Shown here: positions 1-12,776 of the stretch, one piece after another
How the letters are laid out: each line of letters opens with the position of its first letter
Position numbering within the stretch: the stretch's first letter is position 1
Assembly: GCA_026874595.1 (NCBI GenBank)
Contig: CM049309.1
Span: 30,073,033 to 30,137,032, forward strand
Source: Sipunculus nudus
Taxonomy: Eukaryota; Annelida; Sipuncula; Golfingiida; Sipunculidae
DNA: 64,000 bases
Direction: 5' to 3'
The notes under the pieces: model-generated
What the model saw: only the letters and a program-made list of their open reading frames with translations
Database searches by the model: none
Told to the model about the DNA's origin: nothing
Position numbers and translations under genes: made by a program

Positions 1-85
1 TAGGTCAAATGGATTTAAATTTTGTCAGTCTTACTGATGGACTGACGGATGGACAGACAGACCACAGACAATGGCACACAACTAT

Positions 86-114
86 AGCTCAGATGACTGA
101 TAGTCAGCCGAGCT
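86..114 (+). repeat. Type A element 3' terminal hairpin (left-edge fragment)
   Basis: An imperfect inverted repeat with arms AGCTCAGATGACT and AGTCAGCCGAGCT, preceded by a GACGGA/GACAGA-rich run at 40-70. The same end closes the type A elements at 4324, 12743, 28041, 28551 and 32894. The body of this copy lies mainly left of the window. Confidence 0.75.
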
Positions 115-209
115 ATAAATATTATATGTGCAGACGGTGCAAAATGTTTCATTTTTGGGGCTGAATGCAATTTTTTTGTTTTCCAGCCCAGAACCCTAAC
201 ACATAAGAC

Positions 210-1920
210 AACTAGAATACGGGTAGTCGACAAGCGACTACTTGTATCCGCCTAAATCAGAGTGGAACGGGTGAAGTGTTGCATATCAGCATGGATGTCT
301 GCAGCCAAGTTGTGTATGTAGGTTGCGCTACCTACCAAAAAATCCAGAAAGCCGTCCAAGTTGTATACATATGCAAAATTTAAGGCAGATAAGTCAAACC
401 ACTATATTGTATATGAGTGATTTTTGCCCTTGGCAGACAAACAGATGGACGCTGTGCCAAAAAGGGTTGCAGGTGGCGCCACCAGTTTAGCGTATGATAA
501 AGAGCTTTGTGAGAACCATACACATGCAAAATTTTGGCCCAATCGGTCAAACGGTTCCCTAGATATGAGCTTGGATGTCTGCAGCGTAAACTTGATTGTA
601 GGTGGCGCCACCTGTCATAAAATCAGAAAAGCTATCCAGGATGTATAAGCATGCAGAATTTTCAGGTGAATTAGTCAAACCACTGCAGAGATATGAGTGA
701 TTTTAACCCAAGGCAGACGAACAGCTGGACACTGTGCAAACATGGTTGCAGGTGGCGCCACCATTTTTTGTGTATGTTATAAAGCTCTCCAAGGGCTACA
801 TTTGTGCAAAAAAAATTTTCCTGATCGGTCAAACGGTTCCTGAGATATGAGCTTGGATGTCTGCAGCGTAAACGTGAATGTAGGTGGCGCCACCTGTCAT
901 AAAATCAGAAAAGCTATCCAGGATGTATACGCATGCCAAATTTCAGGTGAATTAGTCAAGTCACTGCAGAGATATGAGTGATTTTAACCCAAGGCAGACA
1001 AACAGATGGACACTGTGCAAACATGGTTGCAGGTAGCGGCACCATTTTTGGTGTATGTTATAAAGCTCTCCAAGGGCTACATTTGTGCAAAAGAATTTTC
1101 CTGATCGGTCAAACGGTTCCCGAGATATGAGCTTGGATGTCTGCAGCGTAAACGTGAATGTAGGTGGCGCCACCTGTCATAAAATCAGATAAGCTATCCA
1201 GGATGTATACGCATGCCAAATTTCAGGTGATTTAGTAAAGTCACTGCAGAGATATGAGTGATTTTAACCCAAGGCAGACGAACAGATGGACACTGTGCAA
1301 ACATGGTTGCAGGTGGCGCCACCATTTTTGGTGTATGTTATAAAGCTCTCCAAGGGCTACATTTGTGCAAAAGATTTTTCCTGATCGGTCAAACGGTTCC
1401 CGAGATATGAGCTTGGATGTCTGCAGCGTTAACGTGAATGTAGGTGGCGCCACCTGTCATAAAATCAGAAAAGCTATCCAGGATGTTTGCGCATGCCGAA
1501 TTTTAGGTGAATTAGTCAAGTCACTGCAGAGATATGAGTGATTTTAACCCAAGGCAGACGAACAGATGGACACTGTGCAAACATGGTTGCAGGTGGCGCC
1601 ACCATTTTTGGTGTATGTTATAAAGCTCTCCGAGGGCTACATTTGAGCAAAATAATTTTCCTGATCGGTCAAACGGTTCCCGAGATATGTGGGTTTATGT
1701 GTGGAAACAGACGCACAAACGGACGCAGAGCCCAGAGGAAAGGTCAGAGGTCAAAACAAAATCGGGGCGCAGCAGTTCACATGTGACCCGAACATAATCC
1801 CGGGTTTCGGAAAATTCCGCCCAGCGGTTACGGAGGAGTTCTCCGGACACCTACGCGGCGGCGGCGGCGGCCAGCTGAAAACATAGTATCCGCAAAATTC
1901 TGTTTTGGCGGATACAATTA
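210..1920 (+). mobile_element. Type B non-autonomous element, complete copy (B1)
   Basis: It starts AACTAG (210-215), followed by a perfect 7-bp hairpin GTAGTCG/CGACTAC (223-241) and the box GTATCCGC (244-251). The body is tandem copies of a unit of about 280 bp (starts near 400, 680, 960, 1240 and 1520), each with two 12-bp palindromes GGTGGCGCCACC or a decayed version. The 3' end has a GCG-rich run (1855-1871) and a hairpin with arms GTATCCGC (1886-1893) and GCGGATAC (1908-1915). The 5' box therefore repeats the 3' stem. There is no coding capacity beyond frame-random ORFs. The plan resembles Helentron-associated non-autonomous elements; that assignment is inference. Confidence 0.8.
400..1690 (+). 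repeat. About 280-bp tandem repeat inside B1
   Basis: Five consecutive copies of a unit running from the GATATGAGTGATTTTAACCC phrase through GGTTGCAGGTGGCGCCACC and TGTAGGTGGCGCCACCTG. Copies two to five are very similar and the first is more diverged. Short minus-strand ORFs of about 70 residues beginning MAPPT recur once per unit; they are by-products of the repeat and not genes. Confidence 0.85.
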
Positions 1921-2445
1921 ACACACAATTTTCCAAATGCTAAAACACACAACAATGAACCAGGAACCCAGCTTCTGCCAGATGAAATTTTCTCTCAGAA
2001 TGGATGTTCAGGGTTTGGCTGATCTTACTGACAACTTCCCAAACCCGCTGATGATGAAAAGAATGAAGTGTTGTCTAGGATTTGGGAAACATTGAAAAGT
2101 AAAGCAGAAGTAATGTCATTTTTCATGTAGTTCACTTCTAGACAGAACTGTCACTCTAACCTAACCTACTGTGGAGCAAAGTCTCATGCAAACTTGAGAA
2201 TGAAAGGTGGAAAAACAAGAGGTTTCACGGAGACCCAGCTGCTGCTGTGGGCACTTTCTGTGCTGGTCTTTGCTGTCATGATTAGCTCGATACAACTTGC
2301 TTAAAAAGTACATGAATGTGAAGAATATAAAGATACCAGAGGAAACAAAGTCCTCAGATTAATTTCACAGACACATCTATTTACTGATAAGCATTTGAGG
2401 AGGAAGATAACCACAGGTGTAACCTGGCAGCATACAACATTAAGA
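1921..2445. other. Unassigned non-coding stretch
   Basis: Between elements B1 and A1 I see no conserved coding potential, tRNA-like box or terminal repeat. It is part of the sequence downstream of AK3 exon 2 on the minus strand. Confidence 0.5.
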
Positions 2446-3438
2446 AACAAGGGACCTATGGGTCACTATGCTCAGCTGACGTTAACCTTGAAGGTAAAAA
2501 TTTAAATAATATCAAATGGAGATAAAGTGTAAGAGGAAGAGGTAATAAAGGCCATGGTTTGTTTATATGATTGGTTTGTATTGATGAGCAAGAAATTGTT
2601 GCAAATTATATTTTGTGACCTGACCATGTGTTTCCTAATGTTGAAACTGAAGCATGTGAGCAGTTTGTGAACAAATGATCTGTACAATTACCATGATCAT
2701 TAGTTGGCTTTTCGATTAACTGTTGACATTTCAGTAGTTTACACATTTGTTCAATCAAATCTTTTTTTTGTATAATATAAATAATTAAATATGTTTTTTT
2801 TATGAAATGTATACAGTTGAAATATAACTAATTAACAACATAAAACATGGCAAACAAAGCCTGATCTCAAATTCTGCTGATGCAGGAAAATAATGAACAA
2901 ATGTTTGTAACAAATCCTCATTTTTTTATCACATCAATTTTTTTTTAATTTAAGTTTATATTTCTATACATTTTCAATATAACATATATATCTGAATATA
3001 AAAGTTGATTCATAATTCTCAATTGCATCATCATAAATCTCAATCTTGTCAGATAACACCACATCATGCATACAAATGTTTATTTATTTTTTACCACAAA
3101 AATATATCTTTTAAATCTGCAAAACAATAAATGTCTAAAAAAATACTTGATTTAGATTTCACAATATTGAATTGTGTCTTTATTTATCCATAATGTGCTT
3201 CATATTTTATCATAATTTAAGCATACTGATGGGTTCCATTATGATTGGTAAAATCATTTAAAAGAAAAATGATTTCTTTAAAAATGTTACATTACACAAC
3301 ATTGCATCTTCTGGATTACACCTTGAATTACTTTTTTAAGGAAAGTTTTTGCATATCAGAGTGGAAACAGCATTACAATTAAGGAGATACAGTGAAAACA
3401 ATAACAATACTGCATAACAATTGGTGGGTTGGGTTTGC

Positions 3439-3460
3439 GGGGGGGGGGGGGGGGGGGGGG
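3439..3460 (+). repeat. Poly-G tract, 22 G
   Basis: An uninterrupted run of 22 G inside element A1. The sister element A2 has 19 G at the equivalent place (11866-11884). Confidence 0.95.
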
Positions 3461-4259
3461 ATTGGGGTGGTGATATCAGAATAACTGTACACCTGTCACA
3501 GCAGGGGATCTCCCCCAGTGACTGTAACAAATCAGAAACCCTGGCATAGCTGACTTCCAGTGACCTGGAGTGGGATCCTGCATCTGTAATCTGTAATCAA
3601 AGCAAATGACTACAATAGAGCCTCAAGATAAAAATCAATAACTAGCTTAATTTTCAAGCTTTTACTTCCAAATTTCAGATTTAAACAAATTAAATATTTA
3701 TGTTTACATGCTGTGAAAATTAAATCAATGGTACTTACAGGAAAAAAATGTGCCATGGTCAAAGTTGGGCAAAATTTAAGGTACTGATTTTATTTTTATG
3801 CTAATTACTTAAAAAATTTACAAAATTCAGATCTAATTTTGGGTAAACAATTGAATCTTAATTAAACATAGTTATATACTTGGGAAAATAGACTCTAGTT
3901 TCAAAATTTTTCATGTTAAGTGAGTAAATATTTTTCCTGATTTTTTACAAAGTCCATTATGTTTGGGCCCATAACTTAAAGAATTTATACTTAACAGACT
4001 TAATTTCTGGCATGTACATAGGAACTATATAGATGAATATTTATGGTTAATATGAGGAAAAACAGATGAGTGGTTTTGAAATTAGGCAGTCCTGAAGTGT
4101 GAAAATAGGATTTAAATAAAAAATTGAGGTTTTTCCTGAATTTCTCAAAGGAACGAAGTCGCAAAGACCCAGTTTTTGGCTTGGTAGGAGATCTTGGGGA
4201 CATCTAACATTATGCTGAATTTCGGATTCCTAGGTCTTACGGTTTCAAAATGTGCCACA

Positions 4260-4305
4260 TCTACGGACGGACGGACGGACGGACGGACAGACGGACGGAC
4301 GACGG
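4260..4305 (+). repeat. (ACGG)n-type microsatellite next to the element 3' end
   Basis: Tandem GGAC/GGACAGAC units directly before the 3' hairpin of A1. Comparable runs precede the 3' ends at 12686, 12911, 18166, 22906 and 27994, so the run belongs to the element plan and is not an independent locus. Confidence 0.85.
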
Positions 4306-4548
4306 ACAATGGACCACGACTATAGCTCAGATGACTTATAGTCAGCTGAGCTAAAAATTAAAGCTCTTACTATGTATGCAAATTTGACCATTAAGATTTG
4401 TGATCAGTTTTTGAATGTAGATCCCTTGTTTGCCACTACTTATGTCAATCACAGCAAGTGACTTTACAAGGAAACCACCCTGCCAGATATTTTTTTGTTT
4501 TCGGATAATCCTAATTTGAATATGCCTGGACAGTCTTAGTAAAAAATC

Positions 4549-6510
4549 TTGTGCCATAACCATATAAAAGAAACTCAGGCCATCACCCCTTCAAAGGAAT
4601 TGTTCCATCAACACTGCAGAGGAACCTGTACCATCAACACTTCAAAGGAACTTGTACTATCACTACTTCAAAGGAACTTTTACAATCACCACTTCAACGA
4701 AACTTGCACAAAGACTACTTCAAAGGACCTTGTATCATGACTACTTCAAAGGAACTTGTACCATGACTCCTTCAAAGGACCTTGTACTATAACTACTTCA
4801 AAGGAACTTTTACTATCACCACTTCAACGAAACTTGCACACAGACTACTTTAAAGGACCTTGTACCATGACCACTTCAAAGGAACTTTTACTATCACCAC
4901 TTCAACGAAACTTGCACAAAGACTACTTGAGAGGAACTTGCACCATGACTACTTCAAAAGAATGTGTACTATCACCTTTACCAAATCCTAATTTGCATAT
5001 GCCTGGACAGTTTTAGTAAAAAAATCTTGTGCCATAACCATATAAAAGAAACTCAGGCCATCACTCCTTTAATCGAATTGTTCCATCACCACTGAAGAGG
5101 AACCTTTACCATCACCACTTCAAAAGAACTTGTACCATGACTATTTAAAAGGATCTTGTACCATTGCTATTTTAAAGGAACTTTTACATCACCACTTCAA
5201 AAGAACTTGTACCATAACTACTTAAAAAGAACTAGCACCATCACTATTTCAAATAAACTTGTACCATGACTACTTCAAAAGAATGTGTACCATCACAACG
5301 TCAAAGGAACCTTTATACCATCACCACTTCAAACAAACTTGTACCATGACTATTTAAAAGGATCTTATACCATCACCCCTTCAAAGAACTTGTACCAACA
5401 CTACTTCACAAGAACTTGTACCATCACTACTTCAAAGGAACTTGTACTATCACTACCTCAAAGGAACTTTTACCATCACCACTTCAAAAGAATATGTACC
5501 ATGACTCCTTCAAAGGAACTTTTACAATTATCACTTCAAAGGACCTTGTACCATGACTACTTCAGAGGAACTTGTACCATGACTACTTCAGATGAATGTG
5601 TACCATCACTACTTCAAAGGTACTTGTACCATGACTACATAAAATGTACTTGTACCATGACTCCTTCAAAGGAACTTTTACTATTATAACTTCAAAGGAC
5701 CTTGTACCATGACTACTTCAGAGGAACTTGTACCATGACTACTTCAAATGAACGTGTACCATCACTACTTCAAAGGTACTTGTACCATGACTACATAAAA
5801 TGTACTTGTACCATGACTCCTTCAAAGGAACTTTTACTATTATCACTTCAAAGGACCTTGTACCATGACTACTTCAGAGGAACTTGTACCATGACTATTC
5901 AAATGAACGTGTACCATCACTACTTCAAAGGTACTTTTACCATGACTACATAAAATGTACTTGTACCATGACTCCTTCAAAGGAACTTGTTCCATCACTA
6001 CTTCAAATGAACTTTTACCATCATCACTTCAAAAGAATTTAAACCATGACTACTTCAAAGGAACTTGTACCATGACTACTTCAAAGGTACTTGTTCCATC
6101 ACTACTTCAAATGAACTTTTACCATCATCACTTCAAAAGAACTTAAACCATGACTACTTCAAAGGAACTTGTACCATGACTACTTCAAAGGTACTTGTTC
6201 CATCACTACTTCAAAGGAACTTTTACCATCATCACTTCAAAAGAATTTAAACCATGACTACTTCAAAGGAACTTGTACCATGACTACTTCAAATGAACTT
6301 TTACCATCATCACTTCAAAAGAACTTAAACCATGACTACTTCAAAGGAATTTGTACCATGACTACTTCAAAGGTACTTGTTCCATCACTACTTCAAATGA
6401 ACTTTTACCATCATCACTTCAAAAGAACTTGTACCATGACTACTTCAAAGGAACTTGTACCATCACCTCTTTGAAGGAACTTTTACCATTACTACTTCAA
6501 TAGAACTTAG
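4549..6510 (+). repeat. 26-bp minisatellite, about 75 units
   Basis: Units of the form CCATGACTACTTCAAAGG plus AACTTGTA repeat for almost 2 kb. Because 26 is not a multiple of 3, three units make 78 nt and all three plus frames read a 26-residue repeat with TTSKEL/SLLQRN phrases. This explains the run of ORFs up to 134 residues here. A larger repeat is visible: the block starting GCCATAACCATATAAAAGAA occurs at about 4553 and again at about 5033. I regard it as non-coding. It ends about 320 bp from AK3 exon 2. Confidence 0.9.
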
Positions 6511-6833
6511 GACAGCTTGTGGTATATGGTATATGATGTTGTTTTCTGGATAGATTCACAGGTGATCAGCAAACATGTTTTCTTCAGGGATATTTTTATA
6601 ATCTGTTGTGCACTAAAGGTTATGCTGAAGGTGAGAGGCCCAAAAAGAAGATGTCAATATTTTTTTGTAAAAAGTCCAAATTTAATGACACAAAAAAATC
6701 ATTTAACCAAATATGTATATATGCATAAAAAATAAAAGGTCTGTTAATATAAAATGAGTCATATAACTCAGTAAAAATCCTAAACAATCACATAACAGAG
6801 AAAAACATTTAAGTAGATAACTGGAGACCTCAC

Positions 6834-6953
6834 CATCCAGCAGCCAACTCTTGTCATTCATGTTTTTGAGGTCCCCCAGGATCAGCTCCACCATCACTTT
6901 GTCTGGCACAAGTTGACCCTTCTCTATATACTTCTTGGCTTCTTGTCCAGCTG
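6834..6953 (-). CDS. AK3: Adenylate kinase 3-like, coding exon 2
   Basis: This 120-nt exon on the minus strand encodes residues 49-88 plus one base, continuing exon 1 in frame (phase 1 at both ends). It reads AAGQEAKKYIEKGQ then LVPDKVMVELIL and ends SWLLDG, matching the region of GTP:AMP phosphotransferase that follows the AMP-binding SGDLLR motif. LVPD and WLLDG are typical landmarks of AK2/AK3-type nucleoside monophosphate kinases. The acceptor is TCTGTAGCAG before 6953 and the donor GTGAGG begins at 6833. A start one CAG earlier is also possible; I chose the one whose length matches the family. The next exon (family motif FPRT) was not seen in 1-6830 and should lie left of the window. Confidence 0.9.
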
Positions 6954-7141
6954 CTGCTACAGACACAAACATTGTCAAACAGGAACTGAAGATGATTAAT
7001 ATCATAGCAGGACTAGTTAAATACCTATAAATTGATGTTTTTGCAATAAAAGATATACTTAATATTGAATATTGGGCGGATCTAATGCACTTGAGCAAAT
7101 TTTGGGTTGCCGGTTGCATTTTGAGGAAAAAGGTGATCACT

Positions 7142-7649
7142 ATTCAGTAAAAACTAAGATGTGTTGAAAGGGTGTATGTTAACTAGCGCTGTCATGGGTC
7201 AGTTAATCACTGTTCCCCTAGCCTTCAACCTGGGTCAGTCAGCCAATAGCAAGATGCAAGTGGTTCATTAATGCATGGGTCAGTCCATGCACAGGGCGGC
7301 AGTCGAGGTTTGGAAGCCCATTCTAATTAGCTGAGCATACAACTGATAAGCTTAGTAAAGCCAACCAAACACACGCTAATTAGTGTGCAAATGCATACAT
7401 TCTTGTGAATGATGTGTTAGTGTCATATATAGCAATTAGTATTGTTGGCCTCTCTCTTTTGACATGTCAAAGCAATTTTTATTATATGCCAACAAATTAA
7501 TTGGAAGGATTTAATTTAGTTAAATGTTAAAACTGAAATGATCTGCAAGGTTTTCAAAATTAAATACTCAGTAAAATCGAAATTTTTCAAAGTTAACTCA
7601 CAAAACAAAAAAAACACCACTGGAAAGAAGCTAAATTTTTTATTAATAT
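7142..7649. other. AK3: Intronic stretch with no recognised feature
   Basis: AT-rich sequence upstream (in AK3 sense) of exon 2. It contains a duplicated phrase around CATGGGTCAGT (7193, 7264) but no coding or structural signal I can name. Confidence 0.5.
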
Positions 7650-7846
7650 AACAAGGCCTACATGTCTTATGCAAACCTGTGCAATGGTTTTTACACCAGG
7701 TATAATGCTTCAATGCTAGACCATTACTTTTCAAGTAGGCCTACATGTGTAACATTTATATGAACAATGCAAGTACTACACATTTCATACAAGGACCAAT
7801 TACAAAAACATCACTGCTAAAATACTGGCATGGGTGCACACAACAC
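7650..7846 (+). repeat. Type F repeat, copy 1 (about 190 bp)
   Basis: It starts AACAAGGCCTACATG and ends GGTGCACACAACAC. It is related to the copies at 13262-13451 and 19235-19410, which begin with the hairpin AGGCCTACAGGCCT and the box GCGAACCTGTG; in this copy that box is diverged. No pol III A or B box was found. Confidence 0.75.
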
Positions 7847-8265
7847 AACAAGTGACCCATAGGTCATGAAGCTCAGCTGACTAAGAAGACATTCACAAAG
7901 GGAATTTTATCATCTGAATGCCATATTTTTAAGGTGGTATCCCCATTCAACTGAGCTATGAGGATATGGGTAACAGAGACCTAATTTATTGTTTCTTAGG
8001 AGATTTTGCATGGACCTCCCTTAATGTCAAGTAAGAAGATTCCAGTTTCAATTGTTACAATTTGTGATCTGCTAACAAACAACCACCTCTTAAAAGGTCT
8101 AAAAAATAGAGAAAAAAAATGTGTAATATTTGAAAAATATCTAGGTGGCACCATCAGTCAGCAGGAACTGAGGAAACACTCCATGATGAATATGCATGCA
8201 AATATTCATGGTTATCAATACATTAGTTGTTCATATGCTGGAGCTTTTGTAACAAATTTTTTTTC

Positions 8266-8284
8266 GGGGGGGGGGGGGGGGGGG
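8266..8284 (+). repeat. Poly-G tract, 19 G
   Basis: An uninterrupted G run inside a 335-bp module, at a position where other module copies have GGGGGG. This suggests expansion of a short ancestral run. Confidence 0.95.
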
Positions 8285-9528
8285 ATGGGGGGTCATCTGA
8301 GCCCCATAGCTCTGAGGCTATGGGTAACAGAGGCCTAATTTCAGGATTCCAAGGAGATTTTTCATAGACCTCCCTGGATGTCAAGATAGAAGGTTCTAGG
8401 TCCAATGGTAACCATTTGTGGCCTGTTAAGAGAAAACCACATCTTTGAAGGTATAAAAAATTGAGAAAAAAATGTGTTAAATTTGAAAAAAAAGTGACCC
8501 ATGGGTCATGATGCTCAGCCAACTGACATGTTGATAATGTCCTTGCACAGACAACCAATTAAGATAGCTGGCATCATTGTTCATGCTTATTAGCTTAAGT
8601 TCATCAAGGCCCATAAGCACAACAAATCTGATGGCAATCCAACCAGCCTTTCATGAGGAATCTGGCAATTTGTGTGTATCTTGCATTATTTCTGGGGTGC
8701 TCAAACATACCCCAAAACTCTGAGAATATATGTCACTGTGACCCAATTTCAGGTTTCTGGGGAGAACTTTTGAGGAACTCTCAGAATGTCAAGTTAGAAG
8801 ATTCTGGGCCCCATGGTTATGATTTGTGCCCTACTTTGGTATCAAATTTTCAATTATTCTAGGGGGTACTTCTGAGCCTCAAAGCTCAGACATTATGGGT
8901 GACAGAGACCTAATTTCAGGTTTCCAAGGAGACTTTTCATGGGCCTCCCAGCATGTCAAGAAAGAAGATTCTAGGTCTAGTCATTACGATTTGTGCCCTA
9001 TTATGACAGCATCTTTTAAGGTCTCAAAATAGAGAAAAAAAAAATCATAAAAAATCTAAAAAAATACAGGTAGCGCCACCAGTCTGCAGAAACTGGTGAA
9101 ACACTCCATGATTAATATCCATGCAAAGAATCATGGTGATCAACGCTTGAGTTGTTCACATACTTGAGCTTTTTTATCAAATTTTTCATTATTCTGGGGG
9201 GTACTTTGGAGCCCCATAGCTGGAAGAATATGGGTAACAGACACCTAATTCCAGATTTCCCAGGAAATTTTTCATGGACCTCTCTGGATGCAAAGTTAGA
9301 AGATTCCAGGTCCAGCAGTTACAATTTGTGCCCTGTTAACAGATGACGGCATCTTTTAAGGTCTCAAAATAGAGAAAAAAAATTGTAAAAAATAAAAAAA
9401 TACAAGTGGCGCCAGTCTGCAGAAACTGATGAAACACTCCATGATTAATATCCATGCAAAGAATCATGGTGATCAATGCATTAGTTGTTCAGATATTTGA
9501 GCTTTTGTATCAAATGTTTCATTATTCT

Positions 9529-9543
9529 GGGGGGGGGGGGGGG
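9529..9543 (+). repeat. Poly-G tract, 15 G
   Basis: A G run at the same module position as 8266-8284. The neighbouring module at about 9865 has only six G. Confidence 0.95.
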
Positions 9544-10874
9544 TACTTCAGAGCCCCACAGCTGGTTGAATATGGGTAACAGAGACCTAATTCCAGGTTT
9601 CCATGAAGACTTTTCATGGACCTCTCTGGATGCAAAGTTAGAAGATTCCAGGTCCAGCAGTTACGATTTGTGCCCTGTTAACAGATGACAGCATCTTTTA
9701 AGGTCTCAAAATAGAGAAAAAAAATCGTAAAAAATAAAAGTGGCGCCACCAGTCTGCAGAAACTGATGAAACACTCCATTATTAATATCAAAGCAAAGAA
9801 TCATGGTGATCAATGCATTAGTTGTTCAGATATTTGAGCTTTTGTATCAAATTTTTCATTATTCTGGGGGGTACTTCGGAGCCCCATAGGTGGAAGAATA
9901 TGGGTAACAGAGACCTAATTCCAGGTTTCCAAGAAAACCTTCATGGACCTCTCTGGATGTAAAGTGAGAAGATTCCAGGTCTAGCGGTTACAATTTGTGC
10001 CCTGTTAACAGATGACAGCATCTTTTGAGGTCTCAAAAACAGAGGAAAACTAGATGTGTCGGAACGACACAAATGCCCCCGCCTGGGGCAAATTAGAAAC
10101 ATTTGTTAAATTTTGTAAAATTTTTTAAGCTCAGGAAGTGTTGTAAGGTCAAAAGTAGGTCAACAAGGGCAAAATGCAAACTCGATCTGTAAAGGGTCAT
10201 TATCAAACAACACACCAAAAATCAGGCCAGTGTCTGCAGGCATTGTGAAAAAAAGTCCATATATGTGCATTTTTCATGAAAATTTCTGTCTTTCATGAAA
10301 TTTTCTATGTTCAGGATCTGTCATATGGTGAAAAATAGGTTAACTGGGACGAAATGGAACTCAATCTGTAAGTGGTCATTATGCGCCCACAGACCAAACA
10401 TTAGGCCAGTATCTGTAAGCATTGTATTGCGAAACTAGAATATTAGCAGAAGTTGATAATCATTTATAAATTTAAATTGGAGAGGTATATACCATGTTTC
10501 ATAACAATCTACCAAATGCTTCCTGAGAAATAAGCTAAGTTTTTTCTATACTAAGCTCTGTGACCTTGAAAAGTAGGTCAAGATCACCCATCTTTGAACT
10601 TGACCAAGATTTTGTAAATATAATGCAATAGCACTGAAGAAATGAAGTTCCTGTGTTGAATACCTTTGGAGATATCCTGCACAAAAGGCCAAAATTGAAA
10701 AAATCAAATTAAATTTCATTAAAAAATCAGAAATTGCAGGTGGCGCCACCAAAATTGTGCAGCACATACAGACCATCAGTCCCAATGATCATAGTAAGTT
10801 TTGTGAAAATCCACACAATGGCTCCTGAGATATAAACTTCTGAGTGTTTTTCTATAATCAGCTCTAAAATGTAG

Positions 10875-12776
10875 AACAAGGGACCTATGGGTCACTGTGC
10901 TCAGCTGACGTTAACCTTGAAGGTAAAAATCTAAAATAATATAAAATGGAGATAAAGTGTAAGAGGAAGAGGTAATAAAGGCCATGGTTGGTTTATATGA
11001 TTGGTTTGTATTGATGAGCACGAAATTGTTGCAAATAATATTTTGTTACCTGACCATGTGTTTCCTAATGTTGAAACTGAAGCATGTGAGCAGTTTGTGA
11101 ACAAATGATCTGTACAATTACCATGATCATTAGTTGGCTTTTCGATTAACTGTTGACATTTCAGTAGTTTACACATTTGTTCAATCGAATCTTTTTTTTG
11201 TATAATATATATTATTAAATATGTTTTTTATGAAATGTATACAGTTGAAATATAACTAATTAACAACATAAAAAATAGCAAACAAAGCCTGATCTCAAAT
11301 TCTGCTGATGCAGGATAATAATGAACAAATGTTTGTAATAAATCCTCATTTTTTTATCACATCAATTTTTTTTAATTTAAGTTTATATTTCTATACATTT
11401 TCAATATAACATATATATCTGAATATAAAAGTTGATTCATAATTCTCAATTGCATCATCATAAATCTCAGTCTTGTCAGATAACACCACATCATGCATAC
11501 AAATGTTTATTTATTTTTTACCACAAAAATATATCTTTTAAATCTGCAAAACAATAAATATCTAAAAAAAATACTTGATTTAAATTTCACAGTTTTTAAT
11601 TGTGTCTTTATTTATCCATAATGTGCTTCATATTTTATCATAATTTAAGCATACTGATGGGTTCCATTATGACTGGTAAAATCATTTAAAAGAAAAATGA
11701 TTTCTTTAAAAATGCTACATTACACAACATTGCATCTTCTGGATTACACCTTGAATTACTTTTTCAAGGAAAGCTTTTGCATATCAGAGTGGAAACAGCA
11801 TTACAATTAAGGAGATACAGTGAAAACAATAACAATACTGCATAATACTTGGTGGTTGGGTTTGCGGGGGGGGGGGGGGGGGGGTTTGGGTGGTGATATG
11901 AGAATAACTGTACACCTGTCACAGCAGGGGATCTCCCCCAGTGACTGTAACAAATCAGAAACCCTGGCATAGCTGACTTCCAGTGACCTGGAGTGGGACC
12001 CTGCATCTGTAATCTGTAATCAAAGCAAATGACTACGATAGAGCCTCAAGAAAAAAATCAATAACTAGCTTAATTTTCAAGCTTTTACTTCCAAATTTCA
12101 GATTTAAACAAATTAAATATTTATGTTTACATGGTGTGAAAATTAAATCAATGGTACTTACAGGAAAAAAAAGTGCCATGGTCAAAGTTGGGCAAAATTT
12201 AAGGTACTGATTTTATTTTTATGCTAATTACTTAAAAAATTTACAAAATTCAGATCTAATTTTGGGTAAACAATTGAATCTTAATTAAACATAGTTATAT
12301 ACTTGGGAAAATAGACTCTAGTTTCAAAATTTTTCATGTTAAGTGAGTGAATATTTTTCCTGATTTTTTACAAAGTCCATTATGTTTGGGCCCATAACTT
12401 AAAGAATTTATACTTAACAGACTTAATTTCTGGCATGTACATAGGAACTATATAGAAGAATATTTATAGTAAATATGAGGAAAAACAGATGAGTGGTTTT
12501 GATATTAGGCAGTCCTGAAGTGTGAAAATAGGATTTTAATAAAAAATTGAGGTTTTTCCTTAATTTTTCAAAGGAACGAAGTCGAAAAGACCCAGTTTTC
12601 GGCTTGGTAGGAGATCTTGGGGAAATCTAACATTATGCTGAATTTTGGATTCCTAGGTCTTACGGTTTCAAAACGTGCCACATCTACGGACGGACGGACA
12701 GACGGACAGACGGACGGACGACGGACAATGGACCACGACTATAGCTCAGATGACTTATAGTCAGCTGAGCTAAAAA
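10875..12776 (+). mobile_element. Type A element, complete copy (A2), nested in D
   Basis: It begins AACAAGGGACCTATGGGTCA with box GCTCAGCTGAC and ends with the 3' hairpin 12743-12771 plus AAAAA. It is nearly identical to A1 over about 1.9 kb, so one copy was made recently. It carries a 19-G tract at 11866-11884. Confidence 0.85.
11866..11884 (+). repeat. Poly-G tract, 19 G
   Basis: It is at the same place in A2 as the 22-G tract of A1. Confidence 0.95.

Larger units (their letters stand above)
2446..4357 (+). mobile_element. Type A non-autonomous element, complete copy (A1, about 1.9 kb)
   Basis: It begins AACAAGGGACC with a short GACC/GGTC fold and the box GCTCAGCTGAC (2470-2480). It ends with an (ACGG)n run (about 4264-4302) and a 3' hairpin (4324-4352; arms AGCTCAGATGACT and AGTCAGCTGAGCT) followed by AAAAA. 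The element matches A2 (10875-12776) nearly base for base over its whole length, including a poly-G tract at the same place (3439-3460). It has no long ORF. Confidence 0.85.
7847..10047 (+). mobile_element. Type A-like element with tandem modules of about 335 bp, 3' end missing
   Basis: The 5' end is AACAAGTGACCCATAGGTCA with box GCTCAGCTGAC (about 7872). A second 5'-like start with GACCCATGGGTC lies at about 8493. The body repeats a module with the phrase ATGGGTAACAGAGACCTAAT about every 330-350 bp (near 7966, 8320, 8898, 9230, 9570 and 9900). The same module occurs in reverse inside PUM3 introns (56.5 and 63.7 kb). Element D at 10048 cuts it off. Short ORFs with GNRDLISGFQGDF-like phrases come from this module and are not genes. 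Confidence 0.7.

Noticed and set aside
961-1453. Paired 70-codon minus ORFs starting MAPPT
   Set aside because: They occur once per 280-bp unit of element B1; MAPPT comes from the GGTGGCGCCACC palindrome.
5285-5689. 134-codon ORF as a repetitive secreted protein
   Set aside because: The ORF is a product of the 26-bp period, is similar in all three frames and breaks repeatedly.
8223-9688. ORFs with GNRDLISGFQGDF-like phrases as a gene family
   Set aside because: The phrase follows the 335-bp repeat module, which is also found in other frames and other strands of the window.
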